A DNA stretch of 64,000 nucleotides. Origin: Acidobacteriota bacterium (GTDB lineage Bacteria > Acidobacteriota > Holophagae > Acanthopleuribacterales > Acanthopleuribacteraceae). The notes under the pieces are model-generated. The model worked only from the letters and a program-made list of their open reading frames with translations. It made no database searches and was not told the DNA's origin. Positions 50,475 through 59,653 of the stretch are shown in pieces (within the stretch, counting starts at the first letter, position 1; each line of letters starts with the position of its first letter). The stretch spans positions 62,001 through 126,000 of the forward strand of contig PDUC01000025.1 in assembly GCA_002747255.1 (NCBI GenBank), written 5' to 3'. A program made the translations under genes and the position numbers.

Positions 50475-51678
50475 AGTAACGCTCTCCCTCTGTGAGTCTG
50501 GAATTGTGAAGGTTGTTGAGTTTGACGAAATGGGAACCATTGATTCTGAGACGCATGACAATGGAACCCACTGTGTCACCGGCCTTGGCCTGAACAACCT
50601 GGCCTCTGGAAACAACAGATTCCGGAAGATTCAAATTCAATTTTATACCCGCCTGCAGCTTGTAATTCTCGATAAAGGGATTGTTTTTGACAATGTCCTG
50701 CTGAGCGATTCGGTAGATAAAAGCGAGCATGGCCAGGTCTTCACCTTCTTCAACTAAGTGAAGATAACCTCCTTGTGGAGTGGGAGTGGCGGGTTTTGTC
50801 TGCTTGTGATCAGCAGACGATGACTGAGCGATGACACTGATTTCGGGTAGTTTGGCAACATAGCCTTTGGGAATTTTGCGTCCACTTTTGAGAATCTTCT
50901 CGTTGAACTGCCTGTTGAGAATTAAAAAGTCGTGCTTAAACTGTTCTCTGTGCGCTTTCCCGAATCGCTCTGCCAGTTCGTTCAGGGATGTTGGCTTTCG
51001 CGTAATGTAAAGTGTGAAGGGAATATAGGGCAGGTATTCGGGGTCGAGCCCGAATTTCTGCGGGTTGTTGGCGATATTGATAACGGCTGCAATTCTATTG
51101 GTGTACTCTTGTGTTTCTTTGGCAAGGTACTTTCTGTAGTCGAGCCATTTCCGGCTGCCGCCCGCGCGCTTCATGGCTTTTTTCACGTTTCCGGGTCCGG
51201 TGTTATAGGCGGCCAGAGCCGTGACCCAATCGCCGAATTGACTGTAGAGTTCACTTAGAAAAGATGCCGAAGCGTGACAGGCATAGTAGAATTCAAGGCG
51301 TTCATCGATAAACCAATCGGGCCAGTTGCCGTCAACGTACAGGTTGTAACCACGCGCTGTCGGAGCGATGAACTGAAACAGACCGCAGGCTGCCGCAGGG
51401 GAACGAGCTGTTTCATTGAAATTACTCTCCACAAGCACGATCCAGCCGATATCAGCGGGAATACCGTATTCCGAGAAAACCGACTCAATAGCAGGCATGA
51501 ATCTGCCGCTTCGCTTCAACCCTCTCAATGTGTGGTTTTTGAGTTTGACAGAATAAACGCGTTCAAAATGTTTGACATCCTTGGGGTCAAGACCTTTAAG
51601 TACCTGTGACTTGGCTGGCAGGGAAAACAAACAGATCGACAGAATGGAAGTAAAGATGAGAAGCAGAGACTTTTTCAT
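50461..51678 (-). CDS. MltD-like lytic transglycosylase with LysM domains
   Basis: 405 residues from ATG 51678, whose ATGA overlaps the SEDS stop; AGGAG lies seven bases upstream. Signal peptide about 1-24. The SLT domain has catalytic Glu84 in VLVESNFNETARSP, then ACGLFQFIAPTARGYNL and YNTGPGNV, the family's GLMQF- and YN-type motifs. LysM-like regions follow near 310-350 and 358-404 (YLHLVEEGEDLAMLAFIYRI; QVVQAKAGDTVGSIVMRLRI). It cleaves glycan strands to 1,6-anhydro ends and works here beside a synthase and a transpeptidase. Confidence 0.92.
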   Translation of the reverse strand: MKKSLLLIFTSILSICLFSLPAKSQVLKGLDPKDVKHFERVYSVKLKNHTLRGLKRSGRFMPAIESVFSEYGIPADIGWIVLVESNFNETARSPAAACGLFQFIAPTARGYNLYVDGNWPDWFIDERLEFYYACHASASFLSELYSQFGDWVTALAAYNTGPGNVKKAMKRAGGSRKWLDYRKYLAKETQEYTNRIAAVINIANNPQKFGLDPEYLPYIPFTLYITRKPTSLNELAERFGKAHREQFKHDFLILNRQFNEKILKSGRKIPKGYVAKLPEISVIAQSSSADHKQTKPATPTPQGGYLHLVEEGEDLAMLAFIYRIAQQDIVKNNPFIENYKLQAGIKLNLNLPESVVSRGQVVQAKAGDTVGSIVMRLRINGSHFVKLNNLHNSRLTEGERYYVPK

Positions 51679-53279
51679 GGTTGATCTCCTGTGGGTGTTA
51701 CTTTGCGAACTCTCGAGGCCACTAAAGCCAGGGTAAAACAAAAGGCCAGCAGGTTGATGACCAAGCTGCTGCCGCCGGCTGATACAAAGGGCAGGGTTAA
51801 ACCGGAGAGAGGAAGAAAAGCCATGTTTCCCCCCATAATCAAAGCACCCTGAACCACGAATAAAAGGAATATTCCCAGTATAACGGTGGCATCACGGCGA
51901 CTTGCCGGCATGAGAAAACGCGAGGTTTGAAATCCCCTGAAGCAAAAAACAAAGAAAACAACCAGGAAGAGAGCCGTTCCAAGGAGCCCTTTTTCCGCCA
52001 CAATTAAAGAGAAGAGATAATCCGATTCAATGACGGGTATTTTATAAGCCTGACTCATGCCGGGCGTTGTTCCCCACAAACCTCCGGAGGCTTGAGCCCA
52101 AAGGCCTTTGGTCAATTGCCCGGAGTAATGGAGGGGATCCCAAAAGTCCATAATGCGGTGGTAGACCATGCTCGGGAAACGCGTAAAAAAGCTGATCAAC
52201 ACGCCCAGAGCGGTCATGGCGACAGCTCCTGAGAAGAGAGCCCAGCGTCCTGAGACGGTCAAAAACATAATAAGTGTCACAGCCAAGAGAACCAGCAAGG
52301 GACCAAGATCTCTCTGGAGCATCAGAACGGAAAAGAGCAAGCTGCAAATGATACACAGGGTGAGTAAGTTGGCTTTTAAATCTCGCTTTTGCAGGGTGAG
52401 AACGTGTTTCTGCAGGAAAACAGCCAAAACGAAAATAAACAGAATCTTGGCACCTTCAATGGGCTGAACGGTGAGCGGGCCGAGTTTGTACCACAGTTTT
52501 CGGCCGCCTGACACGGCTGTTCCGAAAAAGAAGGTTCCCGCAAGTAAGAGAACAGAGGCTATCAGGCATAAATAGGGGTAGTCCAGAATTTGGATTGCCC
52601 GCTTTCGGATTTTCGGGTGAAAAAGAAGCGTTCCGGCTAACACGCCGAGCAATAAATACACCACCTGATTAAAAGAGCTTTTTTGGGCTTGCAGTCTGTC
52701 GGGTCCCAAACGCGCCAGAAAGTAGACGCCCTGGTAAATCAGGAAGAAAAGCGCGGGTAGAAAGACCTCATCCACATCGGCCCATCTTTTCTTCGCTCGG
52801 TAAAAACCAAGCGTTATGAGGCCCAGCAGACCCCAGAGTAAAAGCATGTACTGAGTGAAGGAACTGAGGAAAGGCAGTGTCTTTTGGAAAAAGAGCAGAT
52901 TGGGGCTGGAAAAAATAAGGGGATCACGACTGGCAAAACCCAGCGGAAGTTGAACGCAGTACCAAAGACCAAACAACAGCCAGAGTGATAACAGCATGTT
53001 CTTTTCAAAGGTCTTTTTAGGTTGGCTGAAGAGCTGAACGAAGAGATAAAAACCCCAAACACCTTCGGCAGATTGAAGAAGCGTTCTCAGGAGATAAGTT
53101 CTGTTCTGCCGGGAAAAGACGAGCATGGTAAATTCATAAAACTGCCACAAGATCCATAAAATCAAAGCGATAAGGACAATGACAGCAACTTTCTTTACTT
53201 TGCTGGACCGGTTTTTTTTCATGAGGTGATAGAGCTTCGATATTAAAAGCTCTTTAGTGTTGGTTGATTTGGAATTCAT
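51675..53279 (-). CDS. SEDS-family glycosyltransferase (FtsW/RodA) with extra N-terminal membrane domain
   Basis: 534 residues, about 150 more than E. coli RodA. The first ~220 residues hold about five or six hydrophobic helices before the recognisable SEDS core. Core motifs: LMLQRDLGPLLVLL (QRDLG 322-326, the QPDLG position), VIESDYLFSLIVAEKGLLG (Asp420, the conserved HTDF-type aspartate), and the C-terminal GGSSLVINLLAF. SEDS proteins polymerise glycan from lipid II and need a class B PBP, encoded two genes downstream. The ATG overlaps the kinase stop (ATGA) and GGGAGAG lies just upstream. Confidence 0.9.
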   Translation of the reverse strand: MNSKSTNTKELLISKLYHLMKKNRSSKVKKVAVIVLIALILWILWQFYEFTMLVFSRQNRTYLLRTLLQSAEGVWGFYLFVQLFSQPKKTFEKNMLLSLWLLFGLWYCVQLPLGFASRDPLIFSSPNLLFFQKTLPFLSSFTQYMLLLWGLLGLITLGFYRAKKRWADVDEVFLPALFFLIYQGVYFLARLGPDRLQAQKSSFNQVVYLLLGVLAGTLLFHPKIRKRAIQILDYPYLCLIASVLLLAGTFFFGTAVSGGRKLWYKLGPLTVQPIEGAKILFIFVLAVFLQKHVLTLQKRDLKANLLTLCIICSLLFSVLMLQRDLGPLLVLLAVTLIMFLTVSGRWALFSGAVAMTALGVLISFFTRFPSMVYHRIMDFWDPLHYSGQLTKGLWAQASGGLWGTTPGMSQAYKIPVIESDYLFSLIVAEKGLLGTALFLVVFFVFCFRGFQTSRFLMPASRRDATVILGIFLLFVVQGALIMGGNMAFLPLSGLTLPFVSAGGSSLVINLLAFCFTLALVASRVRKVTPTGDQP

Positions 53280-54706
53280 TTGCTCTCCCTTTTTGGACGA
53301 ATGACGCAGAGTATCCGGAAAGGCGAAGCACTGTTGACGGGCTCAAATCGCTCTGTCCCGCCGAGGCCGGGTCCAATCAATGCCAGTGATTCAGTCTTCT
53401 TTTCACTTAACCAGAATTGAAGAATGGGGTTGGGCAGTTGAATGTGTTTGGCTTGTTCTCTGTTTGGAAGGTGGAAGCCAAGTTGTGAAGCGAATAATGC
53501 CGCCTGTTCCCAGCTAATTTGCGCGGTCATGGACGATGCGTACACGCATGCAGTCAGCTCAGTTGCAAGCCCGTTTGGCCAGTTTGTCTGTGTTTCTTTA
53601 AAACGGGTTACCGTTTCAATGTTGGGGAACGCGTACTCAAAGGTTTCTTCTTCCAACCAGTTCAACGAATCGTAAAGCGAGGGCGGGGGTTCTCCCATGT
53701 ACACAGCTTGAGCAGGCTGAAGGCCGTTTCTCGCTTCAAGAAAAGAGGCGTAAGTTGCCTCTTTCGACAGGTAGGAAATAGAAGTCGTTATGGTGCGGGT
53801 TTCTTTGATGACACGACGTAAGTTATTGGCCAGAAGAGAGAAAGAACCCGAATCCCGGGAAAAGGAAGGCGGTTCACCCGATGGCATGATTATGGGCTTA
53901 ATGGAATGCAGCAGATCGGCCGGACAATCTTCAACCAGTGTTTGCAAAGGTGAAGCAAGACCGTTGGGATCGCGTTCTTTGATCCAGCCCAACAGGCAGA
54001 TAACACAGGAATAGACATCCTGCAGGTCATTCCTCAACCGCTCTTTTCCCCTAAGTCTTTCCGGCTCGATGTATCGATAGCCTGGCTTACCTCCGGGAAT
54101 GGCCTCGACAATGGGTTCATAGATATGATGGGCCAGGCCGAAGTCGGCCAGTTTCAGCGAACCCGAATGGGTTATTAAAATGTTGTCGAGCGTGATATCG
54201 CGGTGGTAAATGCCTTCCTGTTGAAGAGCTGCCAGCAGATCCACAACGGGAAGGAACCGGCGTATTTTTTCCTGCCAATCCAGGGACTCAGTAAAAGGCG
54301 ATTCAGAAGGTTGTGAGATGGCATCTAAAAGTGAGCCATCCGGGATGCAGTCCATGATAAAAGCCTGGAAATTACTGTGCAGATCCAGCACATCGATAGC
54401 TGCATCGAATTCCTTGAATGCGACCATAATTCGCGCTTCCTGTTCCAGGAACTTCTTCCATTGACCGTGAGTCAGATTCTGGAACTTGGAGTCTTCCGTG
54501 ACGGCAGGTTGTACGGCAGAGAGAAGATACTTGAGAACAGCGGGTTGTCCTGTTGCAGTCCAGCGTATTTTCACCGCTCTACCGCAGCCGCCAACCCCAA
54601 TTTGACCGAGAATCCGGTGATGGAAGCCGGGCCACAGGAGTTGTATTTCCTTTTCAATTGCAGATGGAGAGTCTTGTGAATTTGTGTGGATTTCAGTTCC
54701 TGTCAT
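53276..54706 (-). CDS. Ser/Thr protein kinase with degenerate formylglycine-enzyme-like tail
   Basis: 476 residues from the second of two adjacent ATGs, four bases after GAGGA. Kinase domain about 30-270: G-rich loop QIGVGGCGRAV, ATP-binding Lys59 in AVLKY, catalytic HRD (168-170) with Asn175, and DFG (188-190). The residue that follows HRDx is Thr, where Lys is usual in Ser/Thr kinases. No membrane helix. The C-terminal stretch (SWEQAALFASQLGFHLPNRE from 398, and PFRILCV near 462) resembles the FGE-sulfatase fold (SWxxAxxfaxxLGxrLPtxxEW and GFRcV), with the enzyme's Cys pair absent. Coupled to the SEDS gene downstream. Confidence 0.8.
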   Translation of the reverse strand: MTGTEIHTNSQDSPSAIEKEIQLLWPGFHHRILGQIGVGGCGRAVKIRWTATGQPAVLKYLLSAVQPAVTEDSKFQNLTHGQWKKFLEQEARIMVAFKEFDAAIDVLDLHSNFQAFIMDCIPDGSLLDAISQPSESPFTESLDWQEKIRRFLPVVDLLAALQQEGIYHRDITLDNILITHSGSLKLADFGLAHHIYEPIVEAIPGGKPGYRYIEPERLRGKERLRNDLQDVYSCVICLLGWIKERDPNGLASPLQTLVEDCPADLLHSIKPIIMPSGEPPSFSRDSGSFSLLANNLRRVIKETRTITTSISYLSKEATYASFLEARNGLQPAQAVYMGEPPPSLYDSLNWLEEETFEYAFPNIETVTRFKETQTNWPNGLATELTACVYASSMTAQISWEQAALFASQLGFHLPNREQAKHIQLPNPILQFWLSEKKTESLALIGPGLGGTERFEPVNSASPFRILCVIRPKRESK

Positions 54707-54721
54707 CATGTCCTCTTTCTT

Positions 54722-55873
54722 TTACTTGAATTGGTAAACGAGAATGTTGGGGCCGCGCCGGGTGTGATCTGGAAACGCAATCTGGGCTTGTTCACCGGGG
54801 ATACTCAATCCCTCCAGAAAGTGAGCCAGATAAATGGTTTGATCGCTGTAAGAGAGCGTTAGTCTGCTGCGGCCAAACTTGTTCACCTCTACGATTTGAA
54901 TATGGTTGGCCCAACGGTGCAATTTCAGCGCCGCTTTTACTTTTTCAACAAACGCGGTGCTGGGTGTGTTTTCAATGATTAATTCCACCTTTCGCTGATG
55001 GTTGCTGAGGTATTTCGTAAGTGCCCGGGTCAGCCATTGACCCAGATCCTTGCCTGCTCGCACCAGCGCCTTTTCCGATGCTGAGTCCAGGCTGGTGGTG
55101 TCAAAACCCGAGAGACGGTCAAACGACTTTTCCGCGACTATAAGCCCGCTGTCACCTAAAAAGACGCGAATACTTCCAAAAGCAGAGGCGGCATGGGCTT
55201 TGCTGAGTTCTTTCATTCCATAGGGGTTGATGGATTGGGAGGTATTAGAGGGGGAGACATCTGCCTGCACAACCACCACCAGTCCGGCCAGCAGAGCATG
55301 GGTGAAGGCCATCAGTTTTTCCTGTTCACTTGTCCGGTTTGAGCCGTGTTCCGCCAGCCAGAAAGATTGGAAATGGGTTTCATCCAGCACATCAAAGCCC
55401 GCTTTTTTGAGTTTTTCTTTCAGCCTTTCACCCACAATTTGCTGTGGAATGAGATGACCGTCGATGCGCTCTTCGGTTAAGACGATGATACGCGTTTGAC
55501 CCATTAGCTCTTTAATTTTGAGTTTCGCTTTGCCTTTTTCGACGGTGGCTTCGATACAGACGTTGTAGAGCTCGCCGTTTTGCTGTTCACTGAGAACTCT
55601 TTCACTCGAGATGTGGCCGGAAGTTTTGAGTTCCAGCAGGCTTTCAACGATGAGTTCGTTTTGCAAAATGGTCTCACTGGCAAGTTCAATGCCCACTGCT
55701 TTTTCAATGGCCCTGGTTCTGGCATCCAGCAGAGCTGAACGGCGAGCTGAAGCGCGATCCTTGTTGAGAACAATACTTTCCCCGCATGTTTGAACACGTT
55801 GTCCCGCCCAGATAGAGAGGGAACAAAGAATCAGAAAAATGGATACAAACCGTTTAACTTGTTTACTCTGCAT
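54722..55873 (-). CDS. Secreted protein with FlgT/LPP20-like N-terminal domain
   Basis: 383 residues from ATG 55873 with AGGAGGG six bases upstream; a longer frame from 55939 is rejected. Signal peptide about 1-23 (VSIFLILCSLSIWAG). Next, RRSALLDARTRAIEKAVGIE and LLELKTSGHISSERVLSE follow the pattern of the FlgT N-terminal/LPP20 domain, in which helices of the type 'A...A...A' precede a strand with xxGxI. The rest (about 150-380) is mixed alpha/beta with no name I can give. First gene of the wall-synthesis operon, 16 bases before the kinase gene. Confidence 0.7.
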   Translation of the reverse strand: MQSKQVKRFVSIFLILCSLSIWAGQRVQTCGESIVLNKDRASARRSALLDARTRAIEKAVGIELASETILQNELIVESLLELKTSGHISSERVLSEQQNGELYNVCIEATVEKGKAKLKIKELMGQTRIIVLTEERIDGHLIPQQIVGERLKEKLKKAGFDVLDETHFQSFWLAEHGSNRTSEQEKLMAFTHALLAGLVVVVQADVSPSNTSQSINPYGMKELSKAHAASAFGSIRVFLGDSGLIVAEKSFDRLSGFDTTSLDSASEKALVRAGKDLGQWLTRALTKYLSNHQRKVELIIENTPSTAFVEKVKAALKLHRWANHIQIVEVNKFGRSRLTLSYSDQTIYLAHFLEGLSIPGEQAQIAFPDHTRRGPNILVYQFK

Positions 55874-56111
55874 AAATAGCCCTCCTGTAGAAAATCGGGA
55901 TTTTTTCTTTTTTGCTTTGTAAGAATCAATCATGTTCAACTCCCGCTGAGTTATTGGAATGGTGGCTCAATCATAACATATCTGAAAGGTTCCAGTCCGA
56001 AAAGTGATATTCAATAGTTGGGAGATACCCAAGGGCTTGATGTGATGGCGTTTTTCGAGTTAGTCGGGTTGTTTTTCCCCACCGGGTTACGCCTCGTGCA
56101 AGCGTAAAGAC

Positions 56112-56741
56112 TTAGTTTAACCGCAACTCCTGGCCAACCTTAATGCGGTTGCCCCTGATGGCGTTGAAGCGAATTAAGTTCTGAACCGAAGTACGGTGCT
56201 TCTTTGCAATGGCGATGAGCGTTTCACCTTTGACAACCCGGTGAGTTTGAAAGTTGGCTGCTGGCATTTTGATGACCTTGCCGACTCGAGGTGTGAATCT
56301 CCCGCCGTTGTGATCGAGAATTTCCTTCACCGATACACCGTACTTTGCACTGAGGACATTCAGTGTCTCACCCGGTGTGACCGGATGATCACTCCAAACT
56401 TTCTTTTCTTGCTGATTCGGGATGGGCTTTTTTTCAGGTACAGGCTTATCCTGTTCGGGCTCTTCTCCTGGTTCCGGGGTGGCAGCGGCATGGGTTTGAG
56501 TGACTGTTTTGGTTGGAACCTCTTTCACGACAGGATGCTGTGCCTCCGTTTTAAAGCTCCTGTCAACAAGTATGCCAACCGCGATGCCCAGTAAAAAAAT
56601 AGCCAGGAACTTGAAAAGAGTCGCAGGTTGAAAGCGTGTGCGCTGGTTTGAATTCAGGGTGTCTGCCGGGCGGTCTCCCATAATGGGATCCTTCTTGAGT
56701 TGAGCTGTTTCGTAATCATAAGGCAGTGTTTTATTTCTCAT
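56112..56741 (-). CDS. Membrane-anchored protein with two LysM domains
   Basis: 209 residues from ATG 56741 with AAGGAG upstream. A membrane helix (about 42-60, LFKFLAIFLLGIAVGILVD) precedes a Pro/Glu-rich linker and two LysM domains (about 118-160: HPVTPGETLNVLSAKYGVSV; about 165-208: HRVVKGETLIAIAKKHRTSV). Topology puts the LysM part in the periplasm, where it binds glycan. It lies upstream of the wall operon with a 238-base gap that has no gene. Confidence 0.85.
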   Translation of the reverse strand: MRNKTLPYDYETAQLKKDPIMGDRPADTLNSNQRTRFQPATLFKFLAIFLLGIAVGILVDRSFKTEAQHPVVKEVPTKTVTQTHAAATPEPGEEPEQDKPVPEKKPIPNQQEKKVWSDHPVTPGETLNVLSAKYGVSVKEILDHNGGRFTPRVGKVIKMPAANFQTHRVVKGETLIAIAKKHRTSVQNLIRFNAIRGNRIKVGQELRLN

Positions 56742-56900
56742 GGCTGTCTCTCCTTGTTTTCGTGCAGTCACCTATAGAGATGTCAATGGGCAAAAAAACT
56801 TACCGGGTTTGACACAAAATTATTCATTTATTCCGCAAAAAAACAAAAAAGAGTGTTGAGTTTCTTCTGGTGCGTTCAATTTAAGCAGAATTCACCTCGT

Positions 56901-57713
56901 TTAGAGGGTCTTTGCCCTCAGGCCCTTCTCCACAATTTTGTTCAGCGCAAACGATGCAGCCACCAGACCGAAAGTGGCTGTAACGCACATGGACTGGCCC
57001 AGTCCTCCCTCACAGCCCAGCATAGTGCCTTCCTTTTCCGGCGCGCGCTTGCTGCTGATGCTGCCGTCGGGCTGAGGGTAACGCACCTGTTCGCAGGAAT
57101 AAACACAGCGAATGCCGAATCTGCGTTTGGGATTGCTGGAAAATCCGTAGTATCTTCTCAGAAAAGAGCGCACTTTGGCCAGCAAGGGATCGTTGCGTGT
57201 TCTGTTGAGGTCTTTAATGGCCACGGCGGTGGGATCGGTTTTTCCGGCGGCACCACCGGCACACATAATGGGTATTTTCTTTCGGCTGCAGTAATGGATC
57301 ATGGCGGCTTTGTGCTTGACGCTGTCGATGGCATCGATCACGTAATCGAGATCTTCCGGCAGGTAATGTAACGTGTGTTTTGAGATTAAATCGTGAATGA
57401 TGTGAACACGGCAGCGGGGATTGATTTCTGCAATGCGATCCGCCATGACCTCGACCTTTGGTTTGCCGAAAGTGGAGGTAAGAGCGTGCAATTGCCGATT
57501 GGTATTGGACGGGCAGATGGCGTCCATGTCAACAAGGGTTAGCTGACCAACGCCCGCCCGGGCCAATGCCTCCGCTGCCCATGAACCCACACCGCCCAGG
57601 CCCACTACTGCTATGTGGGCTTGAACAATGAATTCATATCCCGGTGTGCCATACAGTCTGCGCGATCCATCCAATCGGTTTTCCATTTGCTGCTTGTGCT
57701 CCTGCTGTGTCAT
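56901..57713 (-). CDS. tcdA: tRNA threonylcarbamoyladenosine dehydratase (TcdA/CsdL)
   Basis: 270 residues from the ATG at 57713, the middle of three possible starts (57734, 57713, 57686); none has a clear ribosome site. The ThiF/E1-like core is clear: IAVVGLGGVGSWAAEALARA (about 34-53), DMDAICPSNTNRQLHAL (the adenylation-site residues), and KAAMIHYCSRKKIPIMCAGG. TcdA cyclises t6A at tRNA position 37 with ATP. The C-terminal extension with CVYSCEQ is typical of the family. Alone on the minus strand. Confidence 0.92.
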   Translation of the reverse strand: MTQQEHKQQMENRLDGSRRLYGTPGYEFIVQAHIAVVGLGGVGSWAAEALARAGVGQLTLVDMDAICPSNTNRQLHALTSTFGKPKVEVMADRIAEINPRCRVHIIHDLISKHTLHYLPEDLDYVIDAIDSVKHKAAMIHYCSRKKIPIMCAGGAAGKTDPTAVAIKDLNRTRNDPLLAKVRSFLRRYYGFSSNPKRRFGIRCVYSCEQVRYPQPDGSISSKRAPEKEGTMLGCEGGLGQSMCVTATFGLVAASFALNKIVEKGLRAKTL

Positions 57714-57767
57714 CAGACAGAAAAACCCTAGCATGTGCAGTGCCGGAATTCAATTCCCGATTGTCAT

Positions 57768-57808
57768 CTGTATGACGTCAAAGGGTAAAAGTAGCTGACG
57801 TCATACAG
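57768..57808. repeat. Tandem TGACGTCA palindromes in an inverted repeat
   Basis: CTGTATGACGTCA (57768-57780) and TGACGTCATACAG (57796-57808) are perfect inverted repeats around 15 bases, and each arm contains the eight-base palindrome TGACGTCA, at 57773-57780 and 57796-57803. Spacing of the two centres is 23 bases, near two helical turns. It lies between the TPR-like gene's end and the tcdA start, where it could be a terminator without T-run or a protein-binding site. Confidence 0.55.
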
Positions 57809-57829
57809 GTATGACTGAAGTGAGATGCA

Positions 57830-58753
57830 TTAGCTCTTTTGCAATATTCTCGATTTCATAATCGCATTCCCTTCATCCTCAATAGCCTCACCGTCAATAC
57901 AGTTTAGAATCAGATAGTTGTCATAGGCTTCATTAAGGTTGTTGCTTCCGCTGTCTAAATAGTTCTCAAACATTTCTACTGTAATATCATTCTGATTGGG
58001 TGTAACCAGCCCATTTTCAAATAAATATCTGTATTGCAGGTATTTCTTTTTTATATTGTTGGGTACAAAACCAATACTTGACAGTGTTTCGAAAAAATCT
58101 TCAAAATACAACTTTGAATTGTCGGCATCGCCAAGAAGATACGCAATAGTAAACCTGTATTCAAGAATTTGGAGATGAGTAGTTAGAGACCATATGTGAG
58201 TTAAATGAAAAAAGTAAGGATTGGCTAAAGCTGAATCTAAATACTCAATAGCCGTTTCATAATCATTCATCATGACTGATAATTTTGCTATCTGATGGCA
58301 GGCAATAATTTCCCTGTAAGTATCATCAGCAATGGATTGCATTATTTTGTATTCCTGAATCGCTTTAGGAAGCAACCCCGCAATTTCGAACGCCTTGCCT
58401 CTTCTTCTCAGCGTGGCAGTGTACTCAACGACACCGTAGGAATCTGAAAAAGTTCCTTTATCAAAAGCGTTCTTTAACATGTCAAGATAGTCTTCAGATA
58501 CTTTTAAATAGCGATACAAAGCGACAATGGATTCACTGGGCTCTGTGCTGCGTCCCCTTAGATTGTCAAGTTCTTCTTTGGAGTAGGGCTTTGATTCTTT
58601 AACTTTCTGGAAGGCATTAAGAACAGTATGAGCTTGTTCAGCAAGTGTTGCAGCCGGTTTAATTTCATTGATTTCTTTTATAAACTGGCCGTTTACTCTA
58701 ATGTTTTGGTCAGATTGAAACAGAATGGAAAAAACGATTATAATGTTCAACAT
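57830..58753 (-). CDS. Secreted TPR-like protein of unknown function
   Basis: 307 residues. The first ~13 residues (MLNIIIVFSILFQ) resemble a short signal sequence, but no clear cleavage site is visible. The rest is helical with TPR-like pairs (EIAGLLPKAIQEYKIMQSIA, then CHQIAKLSVMMNDYETAIEY, then LGDADNSKLYFEDFFETLSS) and a middle rich in Asn and Tyr. AGGAGG lies 11 bases before the ATG. AT-richer than its neighbours. No specific family recognised. Confidence 0.6.
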   Translation of the reverse strand: MLNIIIVFSILFQSDQNIRVNGQFIKEINEIKPAATLAEQAHTVLNAFQKVKESKPYSKEELDNLRGRSTEPSESIVALYRYLKVSEDYLDMLKNAFDKGTFSDSYGVVEYTATLRRRGKAFEIAGLLPKAIQEYKIMQSIADDTYREIIACHQIAKLSVMMNDYETAIEYLDSALANPYFFHLTHIWSLTTHLQILEYRFTIAYLLGDADNSKLYFEDFFETLSSIGFVPNNIKKKYLQYRYLFENGLVTPNQNDITVEMFENYLDSGSNNLNEAYDNYLILNCIDGEAIEDEGNAIMKSRILQKS

Positions 58754-59043
58754 GGTATGAAAGACCTCCTAATGACCCGGCAAATCACAAGTCCTGGAAC
58801 ACTTGCTGTAAAAAAAGCAGGAAAAAACAATACAAATGTTTGTCCGCATAAAGATACAGCTCTCTTTGTTTCAACTTGAAAATAGTTTTTGATTTATTGA
58901 TACAATTGCCATCACAAAGCATACACGATACACCGTATGCTTGTCAACAAAGGCTGAGCAGTCAAAAAAACTACCTGACTATTACAACAGGTTGGCATAA
59001 GATAACAGACATCATTTTCCTGTTCCCTTGACAGGCGTTTGTT
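58754..59043 (-). other. Intergenic region with one hairpin
   Basis: No gene. A hairpin (AAGCATAC at 58918-58925 against GTATGCTT at 58936-58943) lies upstream of the TPR-like gene, a possible operator or terminator of the gene before it. Confidence 0.45.
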
Positions 59044-59653
59044 TTAGGACTGATAACTGGTGATTGTATCCGTTTCTTTCGCTCTTGACCAGGCTGCTTT
59101 GTCCTGGCGCTTCTCTTGCTCCCTTTTGGCTTGTAACTCTAACTCAGCTAGAAGTTTCTTGGCCTCAGCCTGATGCAGTTCATAGCTGGCAATATACTCC
59201 CGCAACGCTTCCTCTGTCTCCGCTTTTTGCGCAAATTCTAAAGCCCGATAGTCATTTTCAACCTGAACTCGTTTCTTTTCCGCCTGCACAAGCTCACGCG
59301 TCAATAGGTATTCCATTGTCTGATTGCCTTTTACTTTCACTCTATGACTGAATTCAACCTCTTTGTACCTGATTTTCAGCTCGTGCTCCCCGGCAGGCAC
59401 TTTGGTCAGCATCGTTGGGGCCTTGTAGCTGGATCCCAGCACCCCATGAAGGGGAGACAACCGACAAATTAGACCAGGCGGTCAGCAATTCACTTCTTGC
59501 CTGGCAAAATGGACAGGCAGATTGAGTGAGGTGGGTCAAGGATGCCGGTCGGAGCACTGATTTGTCCAGCGAAGGAGATATACACCTGCAGTGGTGAGCA
59601 TGCTCATTGTAAGAGTAATATTTACACGCTTGTGATTGAAGTCGGGCTTGCAT
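59044..59653 (-). pseudogene. Frameshifted Cys/His-rich and PEGA-like protein
   Basis: Two overlapping minus-strand frames look like one gene broken by a one-base insertion. Frame A (from about 59653) has a Cys/His cluster (HAHHC, then SACPFCQARSELLTAWSNL); frame B (59044-59460) continues with KAPTMLTKVPAGEHELKIRY, the PEGA pattern, then a long coiled coil. The frames join at a run of four C's (minus strand; G's at 59451-59454), which could be an added base. Without reading through it, frame B has no ribosome site. Could also be a sequencing error or a programmed shift. Family not identified. Confidence 0.5.
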
